DNA from: Perognathus longimembris pacificus
Taxonomy: Eukaryota > Chordata > Mammalia > Rodentia > Heteromyidae
NCBI RefSeq assembly: GCF_023159225.1
Contig: NC_063161.1
Span: 69,158,767 to 69,222,766 of the forward strand
DNA length: 64,000 nucleotides
Direction of reading: 5' to 3'
Shown here in pieces: positions 51,488 to 63,099 of this stretch (positions within the stretch are counted from its first letter, which is position 1; each line of letters begins with the position of its first letter). Position numbers and translations under genes: made by a program. The notes beneath the pieces are model-generated. The model saw nothing but the letters and a program-made list of their open reading frames with translations. It did no database searches and was not told the DNA's origin.

Positions 51488-52015
51488 CTGTTGAGGGATG
51501 TCAGATTGACTCCATCTCAGATTAGTTAACAGAGCAGAAGCCGACTCCATCTTCACTAAGATCTCTCCTGCCCTATCCAGGGAAGTTCCCCTTCGCTGTG
51601 ATAAGATTGTGTAAACTGCTTGACCACCTGAGTTGTGAAAGGTTCAAGGTTAAACCTGGGCCCTCCCATGAGTAGGTATATCTGCCTGCATCTTGTGAGT
51701 TCAGTCACTTGCCAAAGGTCAAGGTCAGAGATCAGAGATCACTCCCTGTCCTGCCTGATTTTCTCCCAGCGTCTTTCCTGTGCTAACCCTCTGGCCTCTT
51801 TCTCTCTCATCCTCCTGGAGATCACTGGACAATGGTTCAAGTGGTCCCAAATTGTTGAGTGGGATCCCTACCTGGAGTCTGGGTTATTGGGGTATTTGCT
51901 GGTGAAGGTGCAGGAGGGCTCTGAAATCGAATCCTCAGCAGGCTGTGAAGGAATTTCTGTCCCCTCTGACCTTCATATTCCTCAGCTATCAGCTACACCA
52001 GACGGCTTCCTTCTG
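51488..52015 (+). mobile_element. Possible ERV LTR fragment
   Basis: Begins TGTTGAGGGATGTCAGATTG, with 'gactccatct' repeated 52 bases apart, a pattern found in some ERV1 LTRs. No TATA-AATAAA pair or 3' terminus was found, so this is tentative. Confidence 0.35.
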
Positions 52016-52017
52016 TG

Positions 52018-52083
52018 ACCCTCAAGAACTCAGCCTCCTGAATAGCTACAATCACAGGCATGAGCACTGGTGCTGGCACAAGT
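52018..52083 (-). repeat. Type B SINE, 7SL end only
   Basis: 'actcagcctcctgaatagctacaatcacaggcatgagcactgg'. Confidence 0.6.
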
Positions 52084-53040
52084 AGAATGTAATGAATTGG
52101 AGGTGAATCCATCCAGGCTCCTTGGTGCCTGCTGGGCACAGCCAGAGCCTTCCCCTAGCCCTGCCCGCACACAGGGCCCAGGCCTCCCACCAGCTGGTGC
52201 ATGCTGAGGCCTCCACTCCTCCACACCCCTTCATTAACCCCCTCTCCCCCCCAGTTCAAGGACCTTCCCTTGGAGGGTTGGGATGTCCCATGGCCCCCAG
52301 TGCATCCTGGGTAGGTTTCTGGTGCCAGGGGGCCTTAATTAGATGAGTTAATTACTTGCCAACTTGAAGGGCTTGCTGGCCTCTGCAGGCAGCCTCTTCT
52401 GCAGCGCCCCCGGGCCTCCTGCACTCCCAGTGCAGACTCTGAGCATCCCACAGTTCCCTACTTATTTAACCAAGAGACTCAGTGGCAGACTAGTGTAGAA
52501 ACAGGCAGCGCTGCACAGGGGTTTTCCTCAAACCTGAAGTGGGGTGTATGTTCTGAGCATGCCCCCCCCCTCAAATGCCTTATTTGCCTGAGGATCTCAT
52601 TTGCTTTGTGCATATGATGTGCAGACTGAGGGTGGGGTGGGGGTGGGCAGAGGTCCCCCAGATGGCCAGGAAACAAGGTAGACATGGCCTCGCTGGCTGT
52701 GGACCAGCTCACAGACTCTGTCAGGTAACCCTCTCTCCCCAGAAGGCACAGTCTCAGGTCCTTGTCCAGGCCACTGAGCACGTTAGAGGTACAAATGGTC
52801 TCATAAATCCGCTTACAGAGTTCTTTTGAGTGGTGCTGCCCACACCTCCCTACTTCACAGTTGAACAAAACTGATGCATGAAGAGGTCACAGTATGACAG
52901 TAACTCCACAGACCAAGCCAAGATGTGGAGAGAATGCAGGCAGGATTTAGATTAGGGATGGCTTCAGGTAGCACTGGATCCAGATGCTAGTGTAGAATGC
53001 TAGTCATCCAGCCAGCTGCAATGTTCCATTCCAGCCTCCT
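52084..53040. other. Unique sequence with TAATTA pair and a MIR-like part
   Basis: 52334-52353 holds TTAATTAG and TTAATTAC 8 bases apart. 52845-52960 weakly resembles MIR ('acttcacagttgaacaaaactgatgcatgaagaggtcaca'). No exon recognised. Confidence 0.35.
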
Positions 53041-53252
53041 TTTTTTTTTTTTTTTTTTTTTGCCAGTCCTGGGGCTTCAGCTCAGGGCCTGGGAATTGTC
53101 TCTGTGCTTCTTTTTGCTCAAGGCTAGCACTCTGCCACTTGACCACAGTGCCACTTCTGGCTTTTTCTGTATATGTGGTGCTGAAGAATCAAACCCAGGG
53201 CTTCCTGCATGCTAGGCAAGCACTCTACCACTAGGCCACACTCCCAGCCCAA
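53041..53252 (-). repeat. Type A SINE
   Basis: 20-base T-run, body slightly diverged ('cttcagctcagggcctggg'). 'ggctcctttttcc' on the right resembles 'agcctccttttttt' on the left, a probable target duplication. Confidence 0.88.
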
Positions 53253-53520
53253 GGCTCCTTTTTCCACCACCACACTGAGCCAGTCAAGGTGAGGCAGAGG
53301 GTGGGAAGTGCTCCTTGGCACTGGATACCTTGTTAAGCCCCTCCCCCCCAAGCCTGGGCCTGCCCAAGCTTGCTGATCTAGGGCTCCTTTGTACCTCTGT
53401 TTCCACCCAGGGAGCAACATCAGACTCTATTCTTCCCAGAATTCCCTGCTCACACTGTCCACTTTCTCCTCTGCAGCTGGTGGGAGGCGGGGGGGGGTGG
53501 GGGGGTTGTTGGGAAGTGGT
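53253..53520. other. Unique sequence
   Basis: No gene. G-run at 53488-53507. Confidence 0.35.
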
Positions 53521-53637
53521 GGTGCCTTTAAAAGGTAAAGCCTAGCAGGAGGCCTTCAGGTCATTGGTTGCTGCATCCTTGATGGACATGCAGCTGCTTC
53601 TTCTCTTCCAAGTCCTCTCTGGAATGTAAATGATCTC
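53521..53637 (+). mobile_element. MaLR-like LTR scrap
   Basis: 'cctttaaaaggtaaagcctagcaggaggccttcaggtcattgg' follows the same MaLR phrase as 29.25 kb. It was cut by later insertions. Confidence 0.45.
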
Positions 53638-53845
53638 TTTTTTTTTTTTTTTTGCCAGTCCTGGGCCTTGGACTCAGGGCCTGAGCACTCTCCCTAGCTT
53701 CTCTTTGCTCAAGGCTAGCACTCTGCCACTTGGGCCACAGCGCCACTTCTGGCCATTTTCTATATATGTGGTGCTGGGGAATCGAACCCAGGGCTTCATG
53801 TATACCAGGCAAGCACTCTTGCCACTAGGCCATATTCTCGGCCCG
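53638..53845 (-). repeat. Type A SINE
   Basis: Flanked by gtaaatgatct and gtaaatgagct, an 11-base target duplication with one mismatch. Confidence 0.9.
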
Positions 53846-53857
53846 TAAATGAGCTTT

Positions 53858-54551
53858 TTAAAAAAATTGATTTATTAATTAAACACAAATTTTTTTATTT
53901 TTTTATTTTTTATTTTTTGGCCAGTCCTGGGCCTTGGACTCAGGACCTGAGCACTGTCCCTGGCTTCTTCCCCCTCAAGGCTAGCACTCTGCCACTTGAG
54001 CCACAGCGCCGCTTCTGGCCGTTTTCTGTATATGTGGTGCTGGGGAATCGAACCTAGGGCCTCGTGTATCCGAGGCAGGCACTCTTTGCCACTAGGCTAT
54101 ATCCCCAGCCCCTAAACACAAATTTTTTGACAAGGCGTTGTGCAAAAAGGGTACAGTTACATAGTAGGGCAGTGTGTACATTTCTTGTGATATCTTACAC
54201 CCTGTTTTTCTTTCCCTTCCCTAGGTCAGGTAGACATATATACAATACACAATGTACCAAGAACATATACAGTAGCCATGTGGCCAAGCCCAAGAAAATT
54301 TGCCTAGGGCATTAAATGTAATGTGGACATTAGACAATATGTCGACAGTAGTTTTATATGAACGTACATACATAGCTTTTGAGCTATTATATTCCACTGA
54401 GAGGTCAATTTTTGACCTTTATATGTTGAGTAGTTGTTTGGTTTTAGTTACATAATGTTGGGTTGCTGACCCAATCCTGTGGGAAATACCATTTGACAAG
54501 CAGTTTTTGGTTTCACAGACCTGGTCTCTACTGTCTCTTCGTCACCCCATA
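53858..54551 (-). other. LINE-1 3' UTR
   Basis: Follows the ORF2 stop. It contains 'acaagaaatgtacacactgcc' on the minus strand, the block shared with the L1 tails at 4.8 and 7.0 kb. Confidence 0.8.
53905..54113 (-). repeat. Type A SINE inside the LINE-1 3' UTR
   Basis: The host sequence aaacacaaatttttt is duplicated on both sides. The SINE is therefore younger than the L1. Confidence 0.93.
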
Positions 54552-57500
54552 TTAACAGTCATATATCAGGGAGATCATGCCCCTTTGTTTTCTGTGTTCT
54601 AGGCTTGTCTCGCTCAACGTTATTTGTTCAAGTTCTGACCATTTCTCTGCGAATAACAAACAATATTTCACCATTCCTAATCGCTATGTAGTATTCCATT
54701 GTGTATAGGTACCATATTTTTTGGATCCATTCATCTGTGGAGGGGCATCTGGGTTGTTTCCATATTTTGGCTATTGTGAGTTGTGCAGCAATAAACATGG
54801 AAGTGCAAATGTCTTTTTTATATCTTGGAACCTGCTGTTCAGGATAGATGCCTAGGAGTGGTATGGCTGGGTCATAGGGTAGGTCTATATTGAGTTTTTT
54901 GAGAAACCTCCATACTGTTCTCCAAAGTGGTTGTACTAATTTGCACTCCCACCAACAACGGAGAAGGGTTCCTCTTTCCCTTCACCCCTTCCAGTATTTG
55001 TTGTTGCCTGAGTTCAGAGTATAGGCCATTCTAACTGGAGTGAGGTGGTATCTCAGGGTTGTTTTTATTTGCATTTCCTTTACTACCAGGGATGTTGAAC
55101 ATTTCCTCATATGTTTCTTTGCCATTTTTATCTCTTCTCTTGTGAAGTCTCTCTTTAGCTCCTTTGCCCATTTCCTAATTGGTTTACTGAGCTTGGAGGA
55201 GCTTAGTTTTTTGAGTTCTCTGTAGATGACAGATATTAGGCCTTTGTCTGTTGCTGTGCTGGTAAAGATCCTTTCCATATGGTTGGCTGTCTTTCTATTT
55301 TGGTGGCTATGTCCTTAGCTGTGCAGAAACTTTTTAATTTGTAGTAGTCCTATTTGTCAAGTCTCCCCTATTTGTTGTGCCCCTGGGACTATATTCAGGA
55401 AGTTCCTTCCTGTGCCTATAAGTTCTAGCATCTTTCCTACTCTGTCCTTCAGTAGTTTCAAGGATTCAGGTCTGATATTGAGGTCCTTGATTCATTTTGA
55501 GTTGATCTTGGTGCATGGTGATAGGCTTGGATCTACTTTGAGTTTTCTGCATATGGCTGCCCAGTTCTCCCAGCACCAGTAGTTGAAGAGGCTATGTTTA
55601 TTCCATTGTATGTCTTTAGCTCCTTTGTCAAATATCAGCTGACTGTAAGAGTGCAGTTTTATTTCTGGATCTTCAATTCAAAATCCACTGGTCTTCCGGT
55701 CTGTTTTTATACCAATACCATGCTGTTTTTGTTATGATGGCCCTATAGTAGAGCTTGAAGTCTGGTATTGTGATACCTCCTGCACTATTTTTTTTTTTTT
55801 TTGCCTAGAATTGCTTTGGCTATTCTAGGTCTTTTGCTGTTCCATATGAATTTATGGATTGCTTTCTCTATTTCAGTGAAGAATGTAACTGGGATTTTGA
55901 TAGGGATTGCATTGAATTTGTATAACAATTTGGGCAATATGGCCATTTTCACTATATTGATTCTGCCTACCCATGAGCATGGGAGGTCTTTCCATCTCCT
56001 TGTGTCTTCTTTGATTTCCCTTATTAGATTTTAATAGTTCTCATTAAATAGGTCTGTCACGTCCTTGGTTAGGTTGATCCCTAGGTACTTGATTTTTTTT
56101 TTTTTTGGCTACTGTAAATGGAATTGTTTCCATAATTTCCTTTTCTGCTTGTACATTGCTGGTGTACAGAAAAGCTGCTGACTTTTGTGGATTGATTTTG
56201 TATCCCGCTACTTTGCCAAAATGGTTTATTAGGTGTAGGAGTTTGGGGACTGAGTTTTTTGGGTCCTTCAGATATAAGATTATGTCGTCTGTGAACAGGG
56301 ATAGCTTGATTTCTTCCTTGCAGATATGGATCCCTTTGATGTCCTCCTCTTGCCTTATTGCTATGGCCAAGGATTCCGGCACTATGTTGAAAAGAAGTGG
56401 GGAGAGTGGGCATCCTTGTCTTGTTCCTGAGTTTAGGGGGAATGATTTTAGTTTCTTTCCATTTAATACGATGTTAGCAGTTGGTCTGTTGTATATGGCT
56501 TTTATTGTTTTGAGGAATGTTCCATCTATTCCTGTTCTCTCCAGAGCTTTTAATAAATATGGATGTTGTATTTTGTCAAAGGCTTTTTGGGTATCAACTG
56601 AGATAACAATGTGATTCTTGATTTTAGTTCTGTTTATGTGGTGAATTACATGGATTGATTTACGGATGTTGAACCATCCTTGTGTCTGTGGGATGAAGCC
56701 TACTTGGTCATGATGTATAATTTTCTTGATCAGTTTCTGGATCCTGTTAGCTAATAGTATATTGAGGAGCTTTGTGCCTGTGTTCATTAGTGGTATTGGT
56801 CTGTAGTTCTCTTTTTTTGTTGGGTCTTTGCCTGGTTTGGGAATGAGTATGATATTAGCTTCGTAGAATGAGTTTGGGATTTCTCCCTCTGTTTCTATTT
56901 CGCGGAGAGTTTGAGGAGTATTGGTATTAGCTCCTCACTAAAGGTTTTGTAGAATTCGTTGGTGAATCCATCTGGGCCTGGGCTTTTCTTTGTTGGGAGG
57001 TTCTTGATTACCCCCTGTATCTCGCTGTAAGTTATTGGTTTATTTAGTTGATTTATTTCTTCTTGGTTCAGTTTGGGCAGTTTATACTTCTCTAAGAATT
57101 GATCCATTTCTGTAAAATTATTGTTTTTTACTGAGTAGAGGTTCTGGAAATAGTTCCTTATGATTGTTTGAATATCGTGTGTACTTGTTGTAATTTTTCC
57201 GGTGGAGTCTCTTCTTTTTTTTTTTAAGTCTTACGAGGGGTCTGTCAATTTTATTTATTTTCTCAAAGAACCATCTTTTAGGCTTATTTATTTGTTGAAT
57301 GGTCTTTCTATTTTCAATCAGATTTACCTCTTCTTTAATCTTTGGGATCTCTCTCCTCCTAGTCATTTTAGGTTCAATCATTTCTTGTTTCTCCAGTTGT
57401 TTTAGTTTCATCATAAGGTTATTCACCTGTTCTGCTTCCATTCTTTTAATGTGAGTGCTGAGGGCAATGATCTTGCCCCTCAGTACTGCCTTAGCTGTGT

Positions 57501-58330
57501 CCCATAGGTTTCTTTGTGATGTATTTTCATTGTCATTGTGGCTTATGAATTCGTTGATTTCATCTTTAATTTGGTCTGTGGCCCAGGTGTTGGATAACAG
57601 TGTGGCGTTTAGCCTCCAAGAATGTGTATAGCTTCTGTGGTAACCGTTGTTATTGAGGGTTACCTTTAATCCACTGTGGTCAGATATAATACATGGGATG
57701 ACGTCAATACTTTTGTATTTGCTGAGGTTCTTTGTGTGGGCTATGACGTGGTCTATTTTGGAGTATGATCCATGGGCTGCTGAGAAGAAGGTGTATTGGG
57801 TCTCTGTAGGGTGGAAGATTCTGTATAGATCTGTCGGATCCATTTGCGATATGGTGTTACTTAGGTCCTCAGCTCCCCTGCTAATCCTCTGGGTGTTGGA
57901 TCTGTCTCTTGGAGAGAATGGGGTATTAAGGTCACCTACTATGATTGTGTTTGGGTCTATCTTGTTCTGTAGTTCTGTGAGAATTTGCTTGACATCTGTA
58001 GGGCCTCTTGTTCTGTGAGTATACATTTATCACTGTGATGTCTTGATTCTGGATTTTTCCTTGTATTAAAATGTAGTGACCTTCTTTGTTTATTTGAGTT
58101 GATTTTAATGAGAAGTCCAGTTGTCTGAGATCAGGGTGGCTACTCCTGCCGTTTTGGTAGGTGCATTTGCTTGGAAGATCTTGCTCCATCCTTTCATTCG
58201 GTGCCTGTTTTTATCCCTTGCTGTAAGGTGGGTCTCTTGTAGACAACAGATGGCAACTTTGTGTTTGCAGATCCATTCTGCCAGTCTGCTTCTCTTTATT
58301 GGAGAGTTTATCCTTCCATTTTCTTGTTGG
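54552..58330 (-). pseudogene. LINE-1 ORF2 (endonuclease and reverse transcriptase), broken
   Basis: Recognisable in pieces: endonuclease with LQETHL (about 58225), GDLNTP (about 57925) and SDHSGL (about 57670); the KKSPGPDG block (about 57000) and [13 protein letters not shown] fingers/palm (about 56400); the catalytic aspartates as FTDD (about 56290), where FADD is usual; and a C-terminal cysteine-containing region (about 54940). Breaks: a stop and frameshift near 58100; a shift at the 11-T run 57215-57225; a shift near 56895-56790; and a shift at the 14-T run 56093-56106. ORF2 normally has about 1,275 codons, and the span here is of that order. Confidence 0.9.
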
Positions 58331-58360
58331 GCTGTTTTTCCTCTTTTTTTTTTCTTGTCT

Positions 58361-59486
58361 TTACTGAGCTGCTCTTTCTGTTGGGCTCTGGCTATTGTAG
58401 TTTCTTTCTGTTTCTGTCTGTGTGTCCTGTATGGTTTCTGTTGGGTGGGAGTCCCCTCTTAGAATTCGCTGTAGGGCTGGTTTTTTATTCACATACTCCT
58501 TTAGATCCTCTTTGCTATGGAAAGATCTGGTTTTCCCCTCGAATATGAACTCCATCTTCGCTGGATATTTTATTTTAGGTTGGCAATTGTTGGCTTTTAG
58601 GACCTGTTTGGTGTTCTCCCATTCTCTTTGCGCGTGGTAGGTTTGTGTGGAGAGGTCTGCTGTTATTCAGATCCTCTTCCCATTGTAATAAATTTCTTTC
58701 TTTGCTTTGGCTGCATTCAAAATTTGCTCTTTAGTCTTAAGATCTGAAGTCTTGAATATTATGTGCTTGGCGTGGCTTTTCTGGGGTTGGTCTGCCAGGT
58801 GTCCTATAGGCTTCGGTTACCTGGATGGGGTCCCTTGTGAGATTGGGGAAGTTTTCTGCAATCACTGGATTGAAAATATGTTGAAGCCCTCTGCTCTGGT
58901 ATTCGGCTCCTTCTTCTATTCCAATTATGCGCAGATTATATCTCTTGTCTTTGTCCACTAGCTCCTGGATTAGCCTGCCCTGGAGCTTTACCGTTTCTTG
59001 GAGTATGGTAATTTTCTGGTTCTTATCGGCAGCATCATCGTCCAAGAGAGAGATTCTGGATTCAATATGGTCGATTCTTTGTGCTGTGGATTCAATTGCG
59101 GAGTTTATGGATGTCAGAGAGCTATTTATGGTTACCAGATCAGCTCTGATCGTGGAAATTTCTTCCTTTAAAGAGTTGTATTTTAAATCTATTTTTTCAT
59201 GCATTTCACTTCTCAGGATGTTAAGGTCTTCTTTAACGGAGGTTTGCATTGTATCCATTTTTGCTTCCATTTCTTTCTTGGCTTCCTGGATATCCTTCGA
59301 AACTTCCACTCTAAACTCCTGGAATTGTTTTCTGATTTCGTTTCTGACGCTTTCCACCATTTCTGCTAACATGGTCTCAGTTGTTTTTTTATTCTCCATC
59401 TCCTCTTCAGTCGTGCTGCTTTTTGGAGCTGGCGAGTTGGCTTGCCCTTTGACAAAACTTGTTATATTTCTTTGTGATTTGCGCAT
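58361..59486 (-). pseudogene. LINE-1 ORF1 (RNA-binding chaperone), broken
   Basis: The first 249 codons are open: a basic N-terminus, a long coiled coil (about residues 30-165) and the start of the RRM (YNLRIIGIEEG). A frameshift near 58775 and an in-frame TGA near 58675 follow, after which the C-terminal domain (KMEFIFEGKTRSFHSKED) continues to 58361. ORF1p trimers coat L1 RNA. The span, about 375 codons, is normal for the family. Confidence 0.9.
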
Positions 59487-61133
59487 CTGGAGATCTGAGG
59501 GTGGCTTCCCTGGTTTGGCTTTGTGCTGGTTCCCGCTGGTCTGTCAGTGGTAGACTTGTTTGTGTCCTGGCTCTGGGTTTGAGCCTGGCTGTTGATCCTT
59601 ACTGCCCAATGGGTGAGCGTGACCATGTCGGTTGTTGCCGGGGTGGTCACCCTCCCTGCACTTGGGGGTGGGTAGGTTCTCTGTCTTTCTCTGCAGGACA
59701 GTGTCCCGCTGCTGTGTTGTGCTGACCCTAACGTGCCCCTGTTGGGGTTTTGCTGGTCGCTGATTCAGCGTGGTGTGGAGGTTTATCTCTTCTTTGGTTC
59801 TTTTTTCCACTCGGTATCTTGGTCAGAGGAGCTCACCTCTCAGGCGGTTCGCTCTCCTGTGTGGACCGCTCCGGGGCCGGTGTTGTTGAGGGGCGGCCCA
59901 CCCACTTGTGTGAAATGCGCCAATCTGAGTGGGCGCTGCCCCTGGGGAGCTCTGCCCTCCTGTGTGGGTGGGCCTACCAGAGCGGGCGCTGCCGCCGGGG
60001 GGTGGGGGCGCCTACCTGTGCAATGTGTGCCCACCACAGCGGTCACTGCTGCTGGGGGGCCCTGCCCACCTGTGCGGGGCATACCAGAGTGAGCCCCGGG
60101 TTGTTGGGTTGTGCTTGCGCCCTCCCGCGAGTCCACTGTGGGGGGCGGTATTTGTGGGCCCCAGTGGGATCATGTCTGGCCATGGTTTAGTGCCCACAGA
60201 CTGCGCCTCTGCTGCGAGAGGGGGGACGCGTGATCAGGCCCAGGTGTCCCTGCTGGGCTGGTATTGCCCACCAGCGAGCCTGTGACTTTTGTTGAAAAAG
60301 TCCGAGAGGCCCAGGCGCCTCAGGTGGGGCTTCCAATGCCTGCCAGACCCCAGGCCTCTGTTGGGAAGGGGGCATGGCCAGTGCGGCCGGTTCAGGCTCC
60401 TCTGCTGCCTTGGCACTGCTCTGCCCCTCCCCTGCTAGCTCCTGTGTCTTCCCAGAGTCTGAAGGGACCTTTTGCCGCCTGATTTGGGGGTTCTTTGTTC
60501 CCTCGGGGTGGGGAGGGGGATGGAGGGAGTTCCAGCTTCTCTGCAGGGCTTGGGTCTCTGACAGCTGGTCTCCCGTTGGGGGAGGGGGCAATGGGGAACT
60601 CACTGGTCCTGGATTGTGTGTGTGTCCCTCGCTGCTGTTGGCCCTTCGGGGGTGGAGTGCAGCAAACGGTCCTTTGGTGGTGGCGGCCCTGGCTCTCCCC
60701 TTCTGCACTGCTCAGTTACCCCGCTGCTCACATCTGATCCCGGTCGTGCGGTCCCAAACTCCCCATCGCCGCCGTCTGTCTAGGTTCGCGCTCCCCCTGG
60801 GGTCCGTGGAGTCCCGCTGTCTGAACTCTGCGCTCCTGGCGTGACTTTTCGGCAGTCGGTCTGCCGTTCGTGCGTCCCCTTTCCCAGCCTGGCCCTGTTC
60901 GGGCCAGGGTCGGCAGGTGGGGGGAGGGTACCCCGGAGATTCTCCAGCTCCGTGCAGGTTATAGGCTCTTCTTTTTTTTGTTCCTTTTCGTTTCCTGCGT
61001 TTCTCCACTGCTTCTGGCTGCTGGTTTTGCTGGGTTCCTGATGGGGTGTGGGTGCTGGAGTTCCCAGCTCGCTATTCAGTTGGAGCGAGTTTGCGTGCCT
61101 CCCTACTGTGGCAGCACCATCTTCCTCCCCCCC
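59487..61133 (-). promoter_or_regulatory. LINE-1 5' UTR and internal promoter
   Basis: GC- and CpG-rich 1.65 kb, as in other mammalian L1s. Ten bases from the presumed 5' end is AAGATGG (61117-61123 on the minus strand), the YY1 core that sets L1 initiation in humans. It also contains the tandem repeat at 59896-60108. Open frames on either strand here are compositional. Confidence 0.75.
59896..60108. repeat. About 56-bp tandem repeat within the L1 5' UTR
   Basis: Four diverged units start at 59896, 59954, 60008 and 60064, each with cctgtg, accagag or accacag, gggcgctgc-like and cgggg-like elements in the same order. Rodent L1 promoters are often built of repeated monomers, but mouse monomers are about 200 bases. 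Confidence 0.65.
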
Positions 61134-62393
61134 ATTCTGATCATTCTTCACTCACCTCTTCAATACCACCTTGCAGACAAAAGTGTGAATGATCTTTCTA
61201 GACTCCACAGCCATGGCCAGCCACCTTCCATGGGCCCCCAAAACAACAAGGTCAATCTCTGATGGATCAGCATTCCCCCCCCCCAAAAAAACTGTAAGAC
61301 AAAGATGAGCCTTTTTTCTCCATAAGTTTCATCCCCTGGGGTACTCTCAGAGCTGGCAAGGCACAGAAAGGTGTCTCTCCACAGGGCGGTCACACAGCAC
61401 AGAGTGCTGGAGCTGGGGTTAACCTCCAGGAGCCATTAGTGGACACCAAGGTCTACACTGGAGGGGAGAGAATGGCGAGCCAGGCCCAGCAATGGGGTCC
61501 CTAAAAGCCTTTGAGTTGTTGCAGCTGACCATGGCAGCTTCCGGAACCTGGCTGTACCCCAAGTCTGCGTCCTTCCTCAGTCAGCATGGGAGGAATGGAA
61601 GGGCTGCAGGCTGGGTGTGCAGTGGCCACTCAAGAAATGCATGTGAAAGCTGAGGACCAGCTGAGGAACGACTGGGTCAGGATTACAGGTGTGTACCTCC
61701 AGGCCCAGCAAAAGGTTTTAGGATGGGAAGAGCTTGACTGCCATCGCCCATCCTTTCTCAGCATGGGGGTGAGGCTGCTGTGAACTCGTGCCTGTGAGTC
61801 TCACATTTGGGGGCTCCTCCTCAAGGCCACCCCCAGACAGATGCCACCACCCACTGCCCATGACTTTGTAAGGTTGGTGCTGGGCTGCCAAACTCACTCG
61901 TGCCCCCCCACACACCGCGCCTCCCTCCTCAGCTGAATAATGCAGATGCTATTCTGAGTTTAAACGAAATGAAGCAATTTTGCGTGACTAATTCCTGCTG
62001 AGATGTATGTTCCGCAAATGTCTTTCTGGTAAGGATGCCGAGAGTCATGTATCCCATTTGTTTCATTTGTGTAGCTTCTGGAAGGATCTTCAGGAGTGAC
62101 CTTGTTTCCAGCCACGTGTGAGCCTCCTTTTGCTTGATGGACCCTCCCCCCCAAAATCCGGGCACAGCCCCCATGAGGATCAGAAGTGTTCAAGCCACTC
62201 ACAAGGTCAGAAGGCTGTTCCTCCCCACATTAGCTGCTCTTGCTCACTCGTGTCCAAGCCCACCGGAAAACCCCCCTCAGCCCTCTGGACTCCCAGCTCT
62301 TCCTTCTTCCTTAACCCTAGCCCTGTGCATACAGAGCCAGAACAGCTACCTGCAGATGGACAACTAACCTCAACTGGACACTGTCTGCTATGC
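61134..62393. other. Unique sequence
   Basis: No exon found. 61655-61712 has a 7SL-like scrap (aggattacaggtgtgtacc). 61925-62100 is repeat-free and AT-richer, and could be regulatory. Confidence 0.35.
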
Positions 62394-62495
62394 GCATGTC
62401 TGGGAAAAGTGCCTTCTGGCAGAGAACAGCCTGTGCAAAGACCCTGAGGTCAGCATACTCCTGTGTTCCAACAGCAAGAGGACACACAGGGTCTA
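62394..62495 (+). repeat. L2 relic
   Basis: 'gccttctggcagagaacagcctgtgcaaagaccctgaggtcagc..tgttccaacagcaagagg' follows a well-known L2 3' segment. Confidence 0.7.
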
Positions 62496-62548
62496 CCTCC
62501 CAGCTCAGAGCCTTGGCATCTGGCCAGAGCCTCCACAACAGTTTATGG

Positions 62549-62668
62549 CTGAGTATGGAAGTGCAGTCCTATAATCCCAGCCCTTGGGAGGCTGGGGGAG
62601 GAGGATTCAAGTTTTCAGACCAACCTGAGTACAGAGGGAGACCCTATTTCCAACAAAAAGAATGGAAG
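62549..62668 (+). repeat. B1-like monomer
   Basis: 'gctgagtatggaagtgcagtcctataatcccagcccttgggaggctgggggaggagg'. Confidence 0.75.
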
Positions 62669-62887
62669 AAGGAAGAGGAGGACGGGGGGTGGGGGGTGCT
62701 GACACACTGTTTGGCTGTAGAGCTAGGCCTGGGAGGAATGGATGGTACCCTGGAAGGAAACAAGTTCCTCTACTGAGGAAAATACTCAGGCCCACCTTGC
62801 TGGGGACTGCTGGCTTCACACCCCACACTGTCGGCCTCCTGGGGTGAACTAAGGGAGGGAATTTATTGAGTGTTAAGAGACTTTCCA

Positions 62888-63098
62888 GGCTGGGGATATG
62901 GTCTAGTGGCAAGAGTGCTTGCCTCTAATACATGAAGCCCTGGGTTCAATTCCCCAGCACCACATATACAGAAAACTGCCAGAAGTGGCGCTGTGGCTCA
63001 AGTGGCAGAGTGTTAGCCTTGAGCAAAAAGAAGCCAGGGACAGTGCTCAGGCCCTGAGTCCAAGGCCCAGGACTGGCAAATAAATAAATAAATAAGGG
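62888..63098 (+). repeat. Type A SINE
   Basis: Consensus-like with an (AAAT)n tail. 'gagactttccag' on the left and 'gggactttccag' on the right form a target duplication with one mismatch. Confidence 0.93.
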
Positions 63099-63099
63099 A

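Larger units (their letters stand above)
53858..61133 (-). mobile_element. LINE-1 element, near full length, inactivated
   Basis: About 7.1 kb after removing a SINE that inserted into its 3' UTR. In its own direction: 5' UTR 61133-59487, ORF1 59486-58361, ORF2 about 58330-54552, 3' UTR 54551-53858. LINE-1 copies itself by target-primed reverse transcription. Both ORFs are broken by frameshifts and stops, so this copy cannot make its proteins as sequenced. No target-site duplication was found: 'attctgatcattc' at the 5' side does not match 'gtaaatgagc' at the 3' side. Confidence 0.93.

Noticed and set aside
51488..52015. Claim of a complete retroviral element
   Set aside because: Only an LTR-like start was seen. 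There is no second LTR, primer-binding site or viral frame.
20540..53800. Possible TMEM130 or other neighbour exons
   Set aside because: No open frame bounded by splice signals encoded anything recognisable as TMEM130, TRRAP or BAIAP2L1.
59733..60844. Several open frames of 60-173 codons on both strands
   Set aside because: They lie in the CpG-rich 5' UTR of the LINE-1 and have no L1 protein features.
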